The position numbers were made by a program, and so were the translations under genes. A DNA stretch of 64,000 bases from assembly GCA_036265385.1 (NCBI GenBank), contig DATAPD010000015.1, forward strand, positions 62,001 to 126,000. The letters are read 5' to 3'. Below the pieces are notes generated by a model. The model was not told where the DNA came from. It saw only the letters and a program-made list of their open reading frames with translations, and did no database searches. This stretch comes from DATAPD01 sp036265385. GTDB lineage: Bacteria; Acidobacteriota; Terriglobia; Terriglobales; Acidobacteriaceae. Positions 17,535 to 26,562 of this stretch are shown here, one piece after another (position 1 is the stretch's first letter; the number at the start of each line of letters is the position of its first letter).

Positions 17535-19928
17535 ATGTCCGCCCCCGGCCAATCCGGTTTTAATTCCGACCGCGTCAAAATTGTCGTAGCCACCTCCGTG
17601 ATGCTGACGTTCATCAGCTATTGGCGGGCGGCGGCAATCGTTCTCAACGATTTAGCTTCTTCAGCCTTTTACGCATGCGGTATTGCCGAGCAGGCAATTG
17701 GCAAGTCAGCGCCGTGGTTCATCGTTGGGGTGATGTTGTTCTCGTTCGCCGTACGAGCGGTGTACGTAGAAAGTTGTTCGATGTTCGTGCGGGGCGGCGT
17801 GTACCGCGTTGTCAAGGAGGCCCTAGGAGGGACCCTCGCCAAAATCAGCGTCTCGGCCTTGATGTTCGACTATATCTTGACCGGGCCGATATCAGGTGTC
17901 TCCGCGGGGCAGTACATCGTTGGCCTTTTGAATGAGCTCTTTATCACTGCGGATGCTCATGGCTGGATTCCCCGTGCCGTTCATCAGATGTCCAATGGCA
18001 CCCCCCAGCTGAACGTCAACTGGACATCGGCAGTGTTCGCGGTTTTGGTCACAATTTACTACTGGTGGCAGAACACGAAGGGAATTCACGAATCCAGTGA
18101 AAAGGCGCTTCGTGTCATGCAGATCACGACCGTGATGGTGGTACTCCTGCTCGCTTGGGCGGGAATTACACTCGCCAAGGGACAATTTCAGACGGTTCCC
18201 CTGCCGACACCCGACAATCTGAAATTCAGCCCGGAAGCCCTGGGATTTCTGAAACACAGTTTTGGCAGTCAGGATCTGGCCAAGATGTTTGGCGTCTTCG
18301 GCATCCTGATTGCCTTCGGCCACTCTGTTCTCGCAATGAGCGGAGAGGAATCGCTTGCTCAAGTAAATCGCGAACTTGCGCACCCGAAGCTGAAAAATCT
18401 AAAGCGAGCAGCAATCGTAATTGCAATCTACAGTTTCGTCTTCACCGGCCTCTCGGCTCTGCTCGCGGTCATGATTATCCCCGACGCCGTCCGTGTTCCC
18501 GTGTACAAGGACAACTTGATTGCGGGCCTGGCGATGTACATGTGGGGACCACAGTTCTTGAGGTTAGTTTTTCGTGCATTCGTCGTAGTGGTGGGCTTTC
18601 TAATTTTATCGGGCGCCGTGAATACTGCCATCATCGGCTCGAACGGCGTCCTCAACCGCGTCTCAGAAGACGGAGTGCTGACCGATTGGTTCCGGCATCC
18701 GCATCGCCGATTCGGAACAAGCTACCGCATCGTGAATTTGGTTGTCTTTCTTCAGCTCTTCACCATCATCGCGAGTCGTGGAAATGTGTACGTCCTAGGT
18801 GAAGCTTATGCATTTGGCGTCATTTGGAGTTTCACATTCAATAGCTTGGCGATGCTCGTGTTGCGCTTCAAGTACAAGGGTGAACGCGGATGGAAGGTCC
18901 CTCCAAATATCCGAATCGGGAACACCGAGATCCCGATGGGGCTTTTCTCAGTCTTTCTAGTTTTGCTCTCCACTGCTGTCGTGAACCTGTTTACAAAATC
19001 GGTTGCAACCGTCGCTGGGTTGGTGTTCACAGGTGTGTTCTTCGTCGTGTTCACCGTTTCAGAGCGCGTAAATCGGCGTAAACACGCACTCGCCGAGCAG
19101 CAAATGAAGGAACACTTTCAACTGCTGCAGAGCGACACTGTGGACCGTAGCGGACTCGGCATACGACCAGGCAATGTTCTGGTAGCCGTCCGCGATTACA
19201 ACACTCTGAGTCATCTTAAGTGGGTTCTCGAACGCATTGATACGAAAGAGCAGGACGTGGTCGTGATGTCAGCCCGCGTCAGCCAGTTCGGAGCCGCAGC
19301 CTATGATCTGGCAACCGAACAGATCTTCAGTGATTACGAGCAACGGCTCTTCACTCGTACGGTATCCGTAGCAGAAAGCTTTGGCAAACATGTTTCCTTG
19401 CTGGTTGTGCCTGCTGGAGACGTGTGGGCAGCGATCGTACAGACTGCGTCAAACCTCGAATCTTCCGCAGTCGTTTCAGGTCTCTCCAGCAAAATGACTT
19501 CGCAAGAGCAGGCTTTCGCGCTTGGCCGCGCTTGGGAGTCTAGTCCGGAACCGAAGCGACAATTCGTGCTGCAAATTGTACATCCTGACATGCAGGTGGA
19601 TACGTTCCGTATCGGACCGCATACACCATCGATGAAGACTGAAGATGTTCATCTGGTGCACCGTTTATGGCTCAATATCACCCGCGAGTACGGTCTCGAT
19701 AAACTGCATCATCATGACATTCTGACAGAAGCACTGACACGTTTTGCCAGGGATTATGCCGGGCGTGATCGCGAAGAAATCCTCAAGGAATTACGAAAGA
19801 CGATCGGGCGAACAATCACAACGCGGCAGATCAGTGTGGATACAATCCCTGAAGCCAATCGACAAGTAAATCCGCGACCTCCCGACAAGGATCAAGGCCC
19901 TCCGGGGCCGCCGGTGGTGAGTCCGTAG
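17535..19928 (+). CDS. APC-superfamily permease with large C-terminal cytoplasmic domain
   Basis: Amino-acid/polyamine/organocation superfamily transporter of 797 residues. The first ~515 residues hold about twelve membrane segments, with family features FVRGGVYRVVKEALGG and MFDYILTGPISGVSAGQY. The remaining ~280 residues are hydrophilic. They begin GNVLVAVRDYNTLSHLKWVLERIDTKEQDVVVMSARVS and look like a universal-stress-protein-type alpha/beta domain, as in some APC potassium and amino-acid transporters. The last 20 residues are Pro-rich. No strong ribosome site precedes the ATG; a hairpin leader lies just upstream. The substrate is not predictable. It diverges from lnt. Confidence 0.85.
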   Translation: MSAPGQSGFNSDRVKIVVATSVMLTFISYWRAAAIVLNDLASSAFYACGIAEQAIGKSAPWFIVGVMLFSFAVRAVYVESCSMFVRGGVYRVVKEALGGTLAKISVSALMFDYILTGPISGVSAGQYIVGLLNELFITADAHGWIPRAVHQMSNGTPQLNVNWTSAVFAVLVTIYYWWQNTKGIHESSEKALRVMQITTVMVVLLLAWAGITLAKGQFQTVPLPTPDNLKFSPEALGFLKHSFGSQDLAKMFGVFGILIAFGHSVLAMSGEESLAQVNRELAHPKLKNLKRAAIVIAIYSFVFTGLSALLAVMIIPDAVRVPVYKDNLIAGLAMYMWGPQFLRLVFRAFVVVVGFLILSGAVNTAIIGSNGVLNRVSEDGVLTDWFRHPHRRFGTSYRIVNLVVFLQLFTIIASRGNVYVLGEAYAFGVIWSFTFNSLAMLVLRFKYKGERGWKVPPNIRIGNTEIPMGLFSVFLVLLSTAVVNLFTKSVATVAGLVFTGVFFVVFTVSERVNRRKHALAEQQMKEHFQLLQSDTVDRSGLGIRPGNVLVAVRDYNTLSHLKWVLERIDTKEQDVVVMSARVSQFGAAAYDLATEQIFSDYEQRLFTRTVSVAESFGKHVSLLVVPAGDVWAAIVQTASNLESSAVVSGLSSKMTSQEQAFALGRAWESSPEPKRQFVLQIVHPDMQVDTFRIGPHTPSMKTEDVHLVHRLWLNITREYGLDKLHHHDILTEALTRFARDYAGRDREEILKELRKTIGRTITTRQISVDTIPEANRQVNPRPPDKDQGPPGPPVVSP

Positions 19929-19959
19929 TTCAGTCGTGCCTGCCTGCTAGAATCGGCGC

Positions 19960-21348
19960 ATGATACGCCGCTTCCTCATCGCCGCCGTCTTCGTTGCCGC
20001 ACCTGTTCTCCTCTACGGTTCAGCCGCTACCATGCGAGTTGACTACTATCATTCAGGCAATGCCAAGCAGGAATATTTCAGTATCGATCGTGTGGTAATC
20101 GAGCCACTACCTTGGCCGGGCAATCCTGACAAGAGTGTTGATGACAGCGCGCTCGGTAACTACCTCTTCGAAGTTCACGACAAGGTTTCAGACCGACTGC
20201 TTTACTCCCGTGGATTTAGCACTATCTTCACGGAGTGGGCTTCGACCGAAGAGGCCGCGCGGGCGAATCGAACGTTTTCCGAGTCGTTTCGCTTTCCTAA
20301 ACCGACCGCGCCGGTCCATATCGTGCTCAAAGAGCGACAAGAGGGTGCATTTCATGCGGTGTGGTCCACTGACGTCGATCCGGCATACAAGTTTGTGGAT
20401 ACGTCAAAATCTGCGTCTCCTGGACAGCTACTGGAGATATTGAAATCCGGTGATCCGTCCAAGAAAGTCGATCTGCTGGTATTGGGAGATGGCTACACCG
20501 CTGGTGAGCGTAGCAAGTTTGAAAAGGATGCACGGCGATTCTTCGAGACACTGTTCTCGACATCTCCATTCCGGGAACATCGCGGCGACTTCAACGTTTG
20601 GGGCCTGTGTCCTCCGGCGTTGGAATCCGGCATTTCGCGTCCATCTACTGGCGTACATCGGAGAACACCGCTTGGAACTACGTATGACACATTCGACTCA
20701 GAGCGCTATGTGCTCACGACGGATAACCGTACGTTGCGCGATGTAGCGTCATTTGCTCCATATGAGTTCATAGAGATTCTAGTGAACAACGACACATACG
20801 GGGGCGGCGGCATTTTCAACCTGTATGCGACGTTGGCGGCCGACAGTGAGTGGGCTCCCTACCTCGGCGTGCATGAGTTCGGCCACCACTTCGCTGGCCT
20901 AGCCGATGAGTACTACACATCGGATGTCGCGTACCAATCCACTGAGAAGAGACCAGAGCCATGGGAACCAAATGTTACTGCGCTACACGATCCAGCACAG
21001 TTGAAATGGAAAGATCTCGTCGAGGCTGGAACACCGGTCCCGACACCGTGGCGTAAGGAGGAGTTCGAGAAGTACTCTCATGCGATTCAGTCGCGACGCC
21101 GCCAGATCCGAGCTTCAGGACTGCCGGAAACGGAAATGAACAAACTTTTCCATGAAGAAAAGGAGCACGAGGACGCGGAGCTGGCGTCCGACAAATACGC
21201 GTCCAAGGTCGGCGCTTTTGAGGGAGCCAATTACGAAGCGAAGGGCTACTATCGATCGCAGATCAACTGCATCATGTTCACGCGGGAAACAAACTTTTGC
21301 CGCGTTTGCGCTCGCGCGATCGAACGCGTGATTGCGCTGTACACGTGA
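19960..21348 (+). CDS. Secreted M64-family (IgA peptidase-like) metallopeptidase
   Basis: A 462-residue exported zinc peptidase. Residues 1-20 are a signal peptide. An N-terminal beta-rich M64 domain follows (MRVDYYHSGNAKQEYFSIDRVVIEPLPWPG). The catalytic domain carries HEFGHHFAGLADEYY with His305, Glu306 and His309. The LVLGDGYT and IEILVNNDTYGGGGIFNLYAT segments are typical of M64. The name IgA peptidase comes from the Clostridium ramosum enzyme; a soil or aquatic acidobacterium more likely uses it for general protein degradation. It lies 31 bases after the permease, possibly co-transcribed. It is convergent with the P-loop gene. Confidence 0.88.
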   Translation: MIRRFLIAAVFVAAPVLLYGSAATMRVDYYHSGNAKQEYFSIDRVVIEPLPWPGNPDKSVDDSALGNYLFEVHDKVSDRLLYSRGFSTIFTEWASTEEAARANRTFSESFRFPKPTAPVHIVLKERQEGAFHAVWSTDVDPAYKFVDTSKSASPGQLLEILKSGDPSKKVDLLVLGDGYTAGERSKFEKDARRFFETLFSTSPFREHRGDFNVWGLCPPALESGISRPSTGVHRRTPLGTTYDTFDSERYVLTTDNRTLRDVASFAPYEFIEILVNNDTYGGGGIFNLYATLAADSEWAPYLGVHEFGHHFAGLADEYYTSDVAYQSTEKRPEPWEPNVTALHDPAQLKWKDLVEAGTPVPTPWRKEEFEKYSHAIQSRRRQIRASGLPETEMNKLFHEEKEHEDAELASDKYASKVGAFEGANYEAKGYYRSQINCIMFTRETNFCRVCARAIERVIALYT

Positions 21349-21368
21349 TGGAGGCTCGATCACAATGT

Positions 21369-21980
21369 CTAAACCGAATCCCGAATCGCCAATCTTGTTC
21401 GCACAAATTCTATTAGTTTCTGCGGAACGTAATCAGGTGGGTTGATTACGAATGTGGGACGGGAAGCGACCGGTTGCAAAGAAACCTGTTTCCAGTCCAC
21501 CGAGTTGCGTTCGTGCAAGACCACGATATCGGCACGATCCAAGAACTCCTGCGCAGTCGCTTTGAAGTCGACTGTTGTCGGGTCCAGGACGGTGATGTAA
21601 AGATCAGGACGGATGAACCTGATCACACTGTTGGATTCGAGAATGATATTCCGGCAACTCGCGATTCGCTCGCGAACACTGGACATTGCTTCCGCAAGTT
21701 TTCCCTGTTCTGTGCGCACCCACCAAACGGGACTCGCACCAGCCGCCAGAAAGCGTGATGTATCCGATTCTCCTGAACGATCCCGTTCTTCCGAGATTGC
21801 CCAGCTGTGATCTTCAGACGCGCAATGACATGGATGACCATCGGCGGCACAAACGCCATGACCATGCTGCGTGATCTTCATGGCGGCCCAATGGAATTCT
21901 GGAAGGGCGGCGATCAGACCTGCAACGACTGAGGTCTTGCCCACATTGCGCGAGTGTCCACCCACGACAACGACAGCCAT
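21369..21980 (-). CDS. P-loop NTPase-like protein with a His/Cys-rich stretch
   Basis: A 203-residue protein whose start overlaps the lpxD stop by one base (TAATG). It opens with a Walker A loop, GGHSRNVGKTS (7-17), resembling the MobB / SIMIBI class of nucleotide-binding proteins. Right after it comes a His/Cys-dense segment with H39, H41, C44, H49, C51, H52, C53 and H58, which could bind a metal. No clear Walker B is seen, though ILESNSVIRFIRPDLYITVLDP could hold its equivalent. I cannot assign a function. A longer upstream start exists but would run inside lpxD. Confidence 0.75.
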   Translation of the reverse strand: MAVVVVGGHSRNVGKTSVVAGLIAALPEFHWAAMKITQHGHGVCAADGHPCHCASEDHSWAISEERDRSGESDTSRFLAAGASPVWWVRTEQGKLAEAMSSVRERIASCRNIILESNSVIRFIRPDLYITVLDPTTVDFKATAQEFLDRADIVVLHERNSVDWKQVSLQPVASRPTFVINPPDYVPQKLIEFVRTRLAIRDSV

Positions 21981-22981
21981 TAGTCTTTTTTCGCCATTCT
22001 TGCGAGGACTGCGAGTTCTTTCAGATATTGGCGAATCGGGCGAGCTGGCGTTCCCCAAAACACAACGCCCTTACCACGGATCACCTTGTTGGATGGTATG
22101 CCGCTCTGTGCCCCAAGGATGGCGCCCTGTTCAATCCGAACGTGATCAGCAATGCCAACTTGTCCGCCGACGATAACATTGTCTTCGATCACTGCGCTCC
22201 CAGAGATCCCCGTCTGAGCAGCAATCACCACGTCTGCGCCTACGCGAACGTTATGGCCAACATGCACCAGGTTGTCAATTTTCGTGCCACGTCGAATTCG
22301 CGTTTCTTCGAGCGCACCCCGATCGACAGTAGCATTCGCACCGATCTCAACATCATTTTCGATCTCTAGCACTCCGACCTGCGGGAACTGCTCGTATTGG
22401 CCGGTCATCTCATCACGAACATAACCGAACCCATCGCTGCCCAGCACTGCTCCGGCATGGACAATCACTCGATCACCTAATCGCGTTCCAGGATAAATCG
22501 TGATGTTTGGATAGAGCTTGCAGCCACGACCAATCGAAGCACCACGGCCAATCACGCAACCCGCTCCGATTGAACTGAAGTCACCAATCTTGATGCCCTC
22601 CTGCAAAACTACTCGCTCTTCAATCACCACGCCTATTCCCATCTTGACCGTCGCATGGACGATGGCGGAAGGATCAATCCCCGACGTCTGTTCGCCGCTT
22701 ACGCTCAGAAAGCGGGAAGCTCGAGCGAAAGTGAGCTTTGGGTGATCGGATATGAGCAGCGATTTCTCGCAACTTGCCGTTAGAGCGAATTTACCAGCGA
22801 TGACAGCGGCCGCTTTGGAATCCAAAGCCTGCTGAAAATGCCTGCTCTCCTCTACGAATACCAGGTCTGTATCGATTGCGTTGGTGGAGCTTGCAACCCC
22901 AGTAATCAACGCCTCAGGATCACCGACCAGGTGCACACCAAGATGCTCTGCCACTTCTCGTAGCTTTCGGGCCATGCGCAC
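21980..22981 (-). CDS. lpxD: UDP-3-O-acylglucosamine N-acyltransferase
   Basis: Third enzyme of lipid A synthesis, transferring a hydroxyacyl chain from ACP to the 2-amino group of UDP-3-O-acyl-GlcN in the cytoplasm. The 333-residue protein has an N-terminal uridine-binding domain (1-100) followed by a left-handed beta helix of hexapeptide repeats. The conserved NLVHVGHNVRVGADVVIAAQTGISGS contains the likely catalytic His243. It is translationally coupled to the downstream P-loop gene. lpxA, fabZ and lpxC are not adjacent. Confidence 0.95.
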   Translation of the reverse strand: MRMARKLREVAEHLGVHLVGDPEALITGVASSTNAIDTDLVFVEESRHFQQALDSKAAAVIAGKFALTASCEKSLLISDHPKLTFARASRFLSVSGEQTSGIDPSAIVHATVKMGIGVVIEERVVLQEGIKIGDFSSIGAGCVIGRGASIGRGCKLYPNITIYPGTRLGDRVIVHAGAVLGSDGFGYVRDEMTGQYEQFPQVGVLEIENDVEIGANATVDRGALEETRIRRGTKIDNLVHVGHNVRVGADVVIAAQTGISGSAVIEDNVIVGGQVGIADHVRIEQGAILGAQSGIPSNKVIRGKGVVFWGTPARPIRQYLKELAVLARMAKKD

Positions 22982-23030
22982 TGGTATAGCAGCCTCGGCT
23001 TAGGAAGAAAAGCAGGTCTACAATGCGGCC

Positions 23031-23174
23031 ATGGAACGCCGCATTTTCTGGATGGTATTCATCGTTCTGGGATTGCTCGCGGATATTGTGCTCCCGATCT
23101 GGTGGGCTCTGGGTGCGACCATTCCGATCATCGTCCTATCGTGGTGGATCGCCTACCGCAGCGACTGGTTCTGA
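23031..23174 (+). CDS. Small membrane protein (47 residues)
   Basis: A short gene encoding MERRIFWMVFIVLGLLAD followed by a second hydrophobic stretch and ending YRSDWF. It has two predicted membrane spans joined by IVLPIWW. Its TGA overlaps the ATG of the next gene (TGATG), so the two are likely co-translated. This overlap and the clean membrane topology are the reasons for calling it. No family is recognised. The ribosome site is weak. Confidence 0.6.
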   Translation: MERRIFWMVFIVLGLLADIVLPIWWALGATIPIIVLSWWIAYRSDWF

Positions 23175-23878
23175 TGCGGGATAACTTCAGCTGGCGTCCA
23201 ATATCCGCTCTGCTCTATGCTGTCCTCGTGCCAAATCAGCGTGCCCCGGAAGAAAAGGCGGTCTCGGAGCCAAGATGGTTTGCCATGACGGCGATGTTGT
23301 CTGCAGGGCTGCTTTATGCGGCTTTGCCAAATTATCTTTCGCTGGGGCCGGACTGGTTATTGCTATTTCTCATGCTAGTCGTCGTCATTTCCGCCTTTAT
23401 TTCACATCGAGCTGGACAACATCGCATTGATAAGTTGCTTGGCTACGCAGCCAGCACGATCTTAACAATTGCTTTGGTCTGGTCCTTGAGCCTTTTGATT
23501 GATGCAATTTCGAAGCACAACATTGAGCCCAAGACACTGCTTCGTTCAGCAGGTGCTTTGTGGGTTACCAACATTTTGGTCTTTGCGCTTTGGTATTGGC
23601 GGCTAGATGCGGGAGGACCACACGCTCGTGACAAGCTTCTTTCCCACAAAGAAGGTGCTTTCCTCTTCCCGCAGATGAATTTCGAAGGGCCCACTCGCCG
23701 GAATTGGACACCGCATTTCGTGGATTACTTGTTTCTTGCCTTCAACACCAGCACGGCTCTTTCTCCTACCGACACCGCTGCTCTTTCACGCTGGGGCAAG
23801 GTTTTGATGATGGTTCAGGCCTCAATCTCGCTCACAATCCTTGTCTTGCTCGCAGCGAGAGCGGTGAACATTCTTTGA
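23174..23878 (+). CDS. Multi-pass membrane protein of unknown function
   Basis: A 234-residue protein beginning MRDNFSWRPISALLYAVLVPNQ at the ATG that overlaps the stop of the 47-residue gene. An in-frame upstream start would add 24 residues lying inside that gene, so I reject it. About six hydrophobic segments are visible. The C-terminal region (VDYLFLAFNTSTALSPTDTAALSRWGKVLMMVQASISLTILVLLAARAVNIL) has the two-helix-plus-loop look of a minimal ion-channel pore segment. That resemblance is suggestive only, since there is no TVGYG-type filter. It is convergent with the LpxL-type gene. Confidence 0.7.
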   Translation: MRDNFSWRPISALLYAVLVPNQRAPEEKAVSEPRWFAMTAMLSAGLLYAALPNYLSLGPDWLLLFLMLVVVISAFISHRAGQHRIDKLLGYAASTILTIALVWSLSLLIDAISKHNIEPKTLLRSAGALWVTNILVFALWYWRLDAGGPHARDKLLSHKEGAFLFPQMNFEGPTRRNWTPHFVDYLFLAFNTSTALSPTDTAALSRWGKVLMMVQASISLTILVLLAARAVNIL

Positions 23879-23884
23879 GGCTTT

Positions 23885-24784
23885 TCAGTAGAGCGGTGGC
23901 TGACCTTCGGGCCGTGTCTTCCATCGGCGATGAACCCACAGCCACTGGTCGGGATACCGGCGAACATACTCCTCGATGATTTGAGTAAATTTCGCGGTGT
24001 TCGTGACCACATCAGCCTCATCATCCCCTGTGCGGTCTAGCTCGACCGCCGCGTCGAACCGTAGACGGTACTTGCGAAGCGTCGAGTCCCAAACGGTGAA
24101 TCCCGGTACGACAGCGGCATCCGTTCGCATTGCAATACGGGCTAATCCGCTTGCGGTACACGCTGGAATGCCAAAGAAATTGACGAACACGCCCTGAGGT
24201 GGCGTCATATTGGTGTCCATCAGGATGCCAACGGTCTGGCCCGCGCGCATCGCAGCCAGCAGACCCCGTACAAAATCCCCCTTGTCCATCGTCTTGTTGC
24301 CGTGCATGGTACGGTAACGCTCAATCAGCGAATTGACGTGTGGATTATCAAGAGAGCGCATCACAATCGACAGCGGATATCCAGCCAACGAGTGCGCAAA
24401 TGCAGAAATCTCCCATGCACCTAAGTGACCGGTAAGGAAAAGTACTCCCTTGCCTCTTTTAAAGGCTCGCTCAAAATTTTCGAATCCGTCGTAAACGACG
24501 ACCTGTCGCAGGTTTTCTTTCGTGTAAGAAGGGAAAAGGCACACTTCTGCCAGTTGTCGCCCTAGGGAGCTGAATTCCCCGCGCAAGATCTTCCGGTGTT
24601 CTCGCCGCGACTTCTCGGGCAGAGCCATCGCGAGATTGTGCATTCCGACCCGACGCAAGCGTCCGTGGATGAGATAGACGAACTGGCCGAGGGAAACCCC
24701 AACCGCTCGGGCGAAAGGACGCGGCAGAATGCCAATCCCTTTAACCACAAGCCACACGAGTGCGTACTCGAGTTTCTCGCGCAT
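23885..24784 (-). CDS. LpxL/HtrB-type lipid A acyltransferase
   Basis: Inner-membrane acyltransferase of the lysophospholipid acyltransferase superfamily, adding a secondary acyl chain to lipid A. The 299-residue protein has an N-terminal hydrophobic helix. The HX4E catalytic motif is in FLTGHLGAWEISAFAH. Later family blocks include NKTMDKGDFVRGLLAAMRAGQTVGILMDTN and the C-terminal YPDQWLWVHRRWKTRP. Donor chain length and lauroyl versus myristoyl specificity cannot be read from sequence. lpxD lies about 0.9 kb away on the same strand, separated by two plus-strand genes. Confidence 0.9.
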   Translation of the reverse strand: MREKLEYALVWLVVKGIGILPRPFARAVGVSLGQFVYLIHGRLRRVGMHNLAMALPEKSRREHRKILRGEFSSLGRQLAEVCLFPSYTKENLRQVVVYDGFENFERAFKRGKGVLFLTGHLGAWEISAFAHSLAGYPLSIVMRSLDNPHVNSLIERYRTMHGNKTMDKGDFVRGLLAAMRAGQTVGILMDTNMTPPQGVFVNFFGIPACTASGLARIAMRTDAAVVPGFTVWDSTLRKYRLRFDAAVELDRTGDDEADVVTNTAKFTQIIEEYVRRYPDQWLWVHRRWKTRPEGQPPLY

Positions 24785-24862
24785 CTGGCGGAAGGAAAAC
24801 TAACACGGAGAGCGTCCGGAACCAAGACAGGGTACGGGATGGCCGTACCCCTCGATGATCGG

Positions 24863-25558
24863 TTACTTCTTGGCTGCCGACTGAGCCCAATGGGCAAGCG
24901 TACTAAGGAACGGTCCGGACCCAGGGGGAGCTTCGATGTTTCCCGTCAATGACGTTCGGAAAGGGACCATACGACCGTAAAACTCACGTGTGCTGTCCTT
25001 ATCCTGCTTGATAACAGCGCCGTTTAGTTCCAGACCAGCAAACAGGCCACGGGATCGGGAATAGGTGAGCACCTGTGCTTTCAACTTCCAGTCTGTGTCG
25101 GCAGACGCATGACGGCCGACTGGACCCGCAGCAGCGCTGGCATCGGCACCCAGCTTGAACTTACTGGAAAGCAAGTTCTTCATACCATCCTTATTCATGA
25201 TCAGCATAACCAGGTCGACTGCTTGACCGCCAATCTGTAGACCGAAGCTGCCACCTCCAACCATGAAGAATGCCGGCGCGCTCCAACCTTTCTCAGTGCG
25301 ACAGCTGGCGACGCCCCGCCCGTAACGGGCACCTACAATGAAACCGGCCTTAAGCATTGAGGGAACTACAGCAACGCATTCTGCCGACCCAAGCACTTCT
25401 TCCGGAATACCCTGGTCCGGCGCAGCTTGAATCTCATCGAGCACAGTTCCTGCTGCCTTAATACGATCCGCTGCTTTGCTTTCATCTTTAGCTTCATCCG
25501 CGGCAGGGGCTACCGCGCTCAAAGCCAGTACTGCCAACACCAAAATTAGTTTTTTCAT
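24863..25558 (-). CDS. Secreted SYLF (YSC84-type) lipid-binding domain protein
   Basis: A 231-residue exported protein. It has a signal peptide (1-19, ending AVAPA), then a Lys/Glu-rich segment and the SYLF domain: IPEEVLGSAECVAVVPSMLKAGFIVGARYGRGVASCR, FFMVGGGSFGLQIGGQAVDLVMLIMN, and a C-terminal SRSRGLFAGLELNGAVIKQDKD. SYLF domains bind phosphoinositides in eukaryotes; the role of the bacterial secreted forms is unknown. The gene stands alone between the acyltransferase and the regulator gene. Confidence 0.88.
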   Translation of the reverse strand: MKKLILVLAVLALSAVAPAADEAKDESKAADRIKAAGTVLDEIQAAPDQGIPEEVLGSAECVAVVPSMLKAGFIVGARYGRGVASCRTEKGWSAPAFFMVGGGSFGLQIGGQAVDLVMLIMNKDGMKNLLSSKFKLGADASAAAGPVGRHASADTDWKLKAQVLTYSRSRGLFAGLELNGAVIKQDKDSTREFYGRMVPFRTSLTGNIEAPPGSGPFLSTLAHWAQSAAKK

Positions 25559-25781
25559 TTACACCTCAGGTACTGGGAGTGGAAGAGTGATGATTTTAAC
25601 GGAAGTTGGTGATTGGAGGCGGAAAGGACAAAAAAATCGGGGCTGACAGTGGCGACCCTAATCTCCACTCCCAACCCCGTCTCCCAGGTTCTGTGGTAGG
25701 TGAACGCAGTATGCGTCCGTGTCCAATTCCCAACAAGATTACGAGGGGACCATGTCCTCTGGTAATCCTACTCGAGTTACC

Positions 25782-26438
25782 CTACTTGGCGGTTACAAGC
25801 GAATGCGTGATGGCGTGTACGGAAAGCGCAATTCGATTCTGTACGCCAACTTTGCGCATCAATTTCGCAACGTGCGCTTTTACGGTGCGCTCCTCAATCC
25901 CAAGAGCCGCGCCAATCTCCTTGTTGGAACGACCAGCCACGAGCATCTCGAGAACCTCTTTTTCGCGGTCAGTAAACGTCACTCGACCGGCGGGGAAAAT
26001 CCTGCCGGGAGACGCCGTCACGCGCTCGATGAAGAGAGACAGTACGCGCCGGGGAGCCCAGACCGAGCCTTGGTGGACGATTCGAATGGCCTGCACAAAT
26101 TCCGCTGGTGTGGCCGCTTCATCGACGTAGCCCTTAGCGCCGGAAGCGATCGCTTTGAGAATAGTCTCTTCGTCCATGCCCGAGCCTGTGACGATAATTC
26201 GCAGATCCGGGCGGACCGCCTTAAGACTGGCCATAACGTCGAAAAGATTCTGGCCGCTCCGGTTGCCCAGCAGTATCAGGTCAGTTCCCTGCTGTGTACT
26301 GATATCGGGCAGTGAGGCCGAGATCAACTCGAAGTCGGATTCGGAATCGAACAGGGCGCGGAAGCCCACGAATCGTAAGGGGTCGCTTTCAACTACAGCA
26401 ATCCGGATGACCGGCTTTTTCGCAGTTGCAGCTTTCAT
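25782..26438 (-). CDS. LuxR-type response regulator with a degenerate (pseudo) receiver
   Basis: A 218-residue protein with a receiver-like domain (about 10-125) and a LuxR/GerE HTH (about 150-212: VTFTDREKEVLEMLVAGRSNKEIGAALGIEERTVKAHVAKLMRKVG). The start at 26438 is preceded by AGGAT. The receiver looks atypical. The acidic pocket survives as ESD, but the expected phospho-acceptor Asp is Gly in LILLGNRSG. The conserved Lys of the GYxxK motif is Glu in GYVDEA. Thr in IVTGSG is kept. It is therefore unlikely to be switched by aspartyl phosphorylation. No histidine kinase is adjacent. Confidence 0.85.
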   Translation of the reverse strand: MKAATAKKPVIRIAVVESDPLRFVGFRALFDSESDFELISASLPDISTQQGTDLILLGNRSGQNLFDVMASLKAVRPDLRIIVTGSGMDEETILKAIASGAKGYVDEAATPAEFVQAIRIVHQGSVWAPRRVLSLFIERVTASPGRIFPAGRVTFTDREKEVLEMLVAGRSNKEIGAALGIEERTVKAHVAKLMRKVGVQNRIALSVHAITHSLVTAK

Positions 26439-26562
26439 AAGTATCCTTGGTAGGATGTTCCTGGAAGCAAGCATAACGAGAACGGCCCTTGATGCAAAGG
26501 AAAGGTAACGATTGACCAATTACGCCAGTAACCCCCTTGTACATGAAGAGGTACGAACTAAA

